Source: Hyphomicrobiales bacterium
Lineage (GTDB): Bacteria > Pseudomonadota > Alphaproteobacteria > Rhizobiales > Rhizobiaceae
Length of the DNA stretch: 64,000 nucleotides
Direction of reading: 5' to 3'
NCBI GenBank assembly: GCA_900473795.1
Contig: UCMT01000001.1
Coordinates: 164,238-228,237, forward strand
Shown here: piece by piece, positions 63,750 through 64,000 of the stretch
Position numbering within the stretch: position 1 is the stretch's first letter
Layout of the letters: each line of letters starts with the position of its first letter
Translations under genes and position numbers: made by a program
The notes under the pieces: generated by a model
Seen by the model: only the letters and a program-made list of their open reading frames with translations
Databases searched by the model: none
Told to the model about the DNA's origin: nothing

Positions 63750-64000
<251 letters not shown>

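Overview
The window reads as part of a chromid, megaplasmid or chromosome of a fast-growing rhizobium (Rhizobiaceae; the Rhizobium/Neorhizobium/Sinorhizobium/Agrobacterium group). The grounds are high GC, strong GGAGG-type ribosome sites, many ABC/RND/GntR/LysR genes, SyrB-like proteins, a membrane cytochrome-c urate oxidase, and an anti-Shine-Dalgarno small RNA like those known in alpha-proteobacteria. No rRNA, tRNA, CRISPR array, intact insertion sequence or phage was seen.

Layout. 1-3868: the end of a MATE exporter gene, a trans-sulfuration-type PLP enzyme and a strikingly enterobacterial-looking LysA. 4046-5644: a secreted serralysin-like protease. 5728-15947: two RND efflux systems (one leftward, one rightward), a small acidic protein and a TetR regulator whose promoter carries a 22+22 bp perfect inverted repeat. 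16105-16260: a non-coding RNA of four hairpins, each with CCTCCTCCC in its loop. 16409-20026: a three-domain kinase / M23 / aminotransferase fusion, divergent from an Lrp-type regulator. 20121-33511: a purine salvage and degradation block holding AzgA permease, XdhABC, PuuD, HiuH, a PuuE-UraD fusion, AllA, GuaD and a LysR regulator. A 17-bp motif recurs in its three promoter regions. 33754-38087: a chemoreceptor and a GGDEF-EAL protein. 38330-43126: an asparagine/aspartate locus (GntR, aspartase, permease, asparaginase) around a 13+13 bp inverted repeat. 43206-46376: an SDR enzyme, a LysR regulator and a class III nucleotide cyclase. 46389-52521: a complete sugar-type ABC operon with its GntR regulator and a second trans-sulfuration-type PLP enzyme. 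52732-55203: a phosphoribosyltransferase, a 37-residue leader gene overlapping a GNAT acetyltransferase, and an acetylpolyamine amidohydrolase-like enzyme.

55649 to the end looks like an accessory island. It has two SyrB-like genes, then LysR, a Rieske oxygenase, an in-frame fusion of a DUF2817 (M14-like) hydrolase to an amino-acid ABC ATPase, the matching binding protein and two permeases. It ends in a class III alcohol dehydrogenase gene that lacks its 5' part, which marks a rearrangement boundary. The most novel-looking items are the hydrolase-ATPase fusion operon, the four-hairpin anti-SD RNA, the kinase-M23-aminotransferase fusion and the shared purine motif.

Working together: guanine is deaminated by GuaD, xanthine oxidised by XdhAB (matured by XdhC), and urate oxidised by PuuD. 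HiuH and UraD then give allantoin, PuuE gives allantoate, and AllA acts on ureidoglycolate. The allantoate-hydrolysing step is not in the window. The asparagine locus would convert imported asparagine to aspartate and then fumarate.
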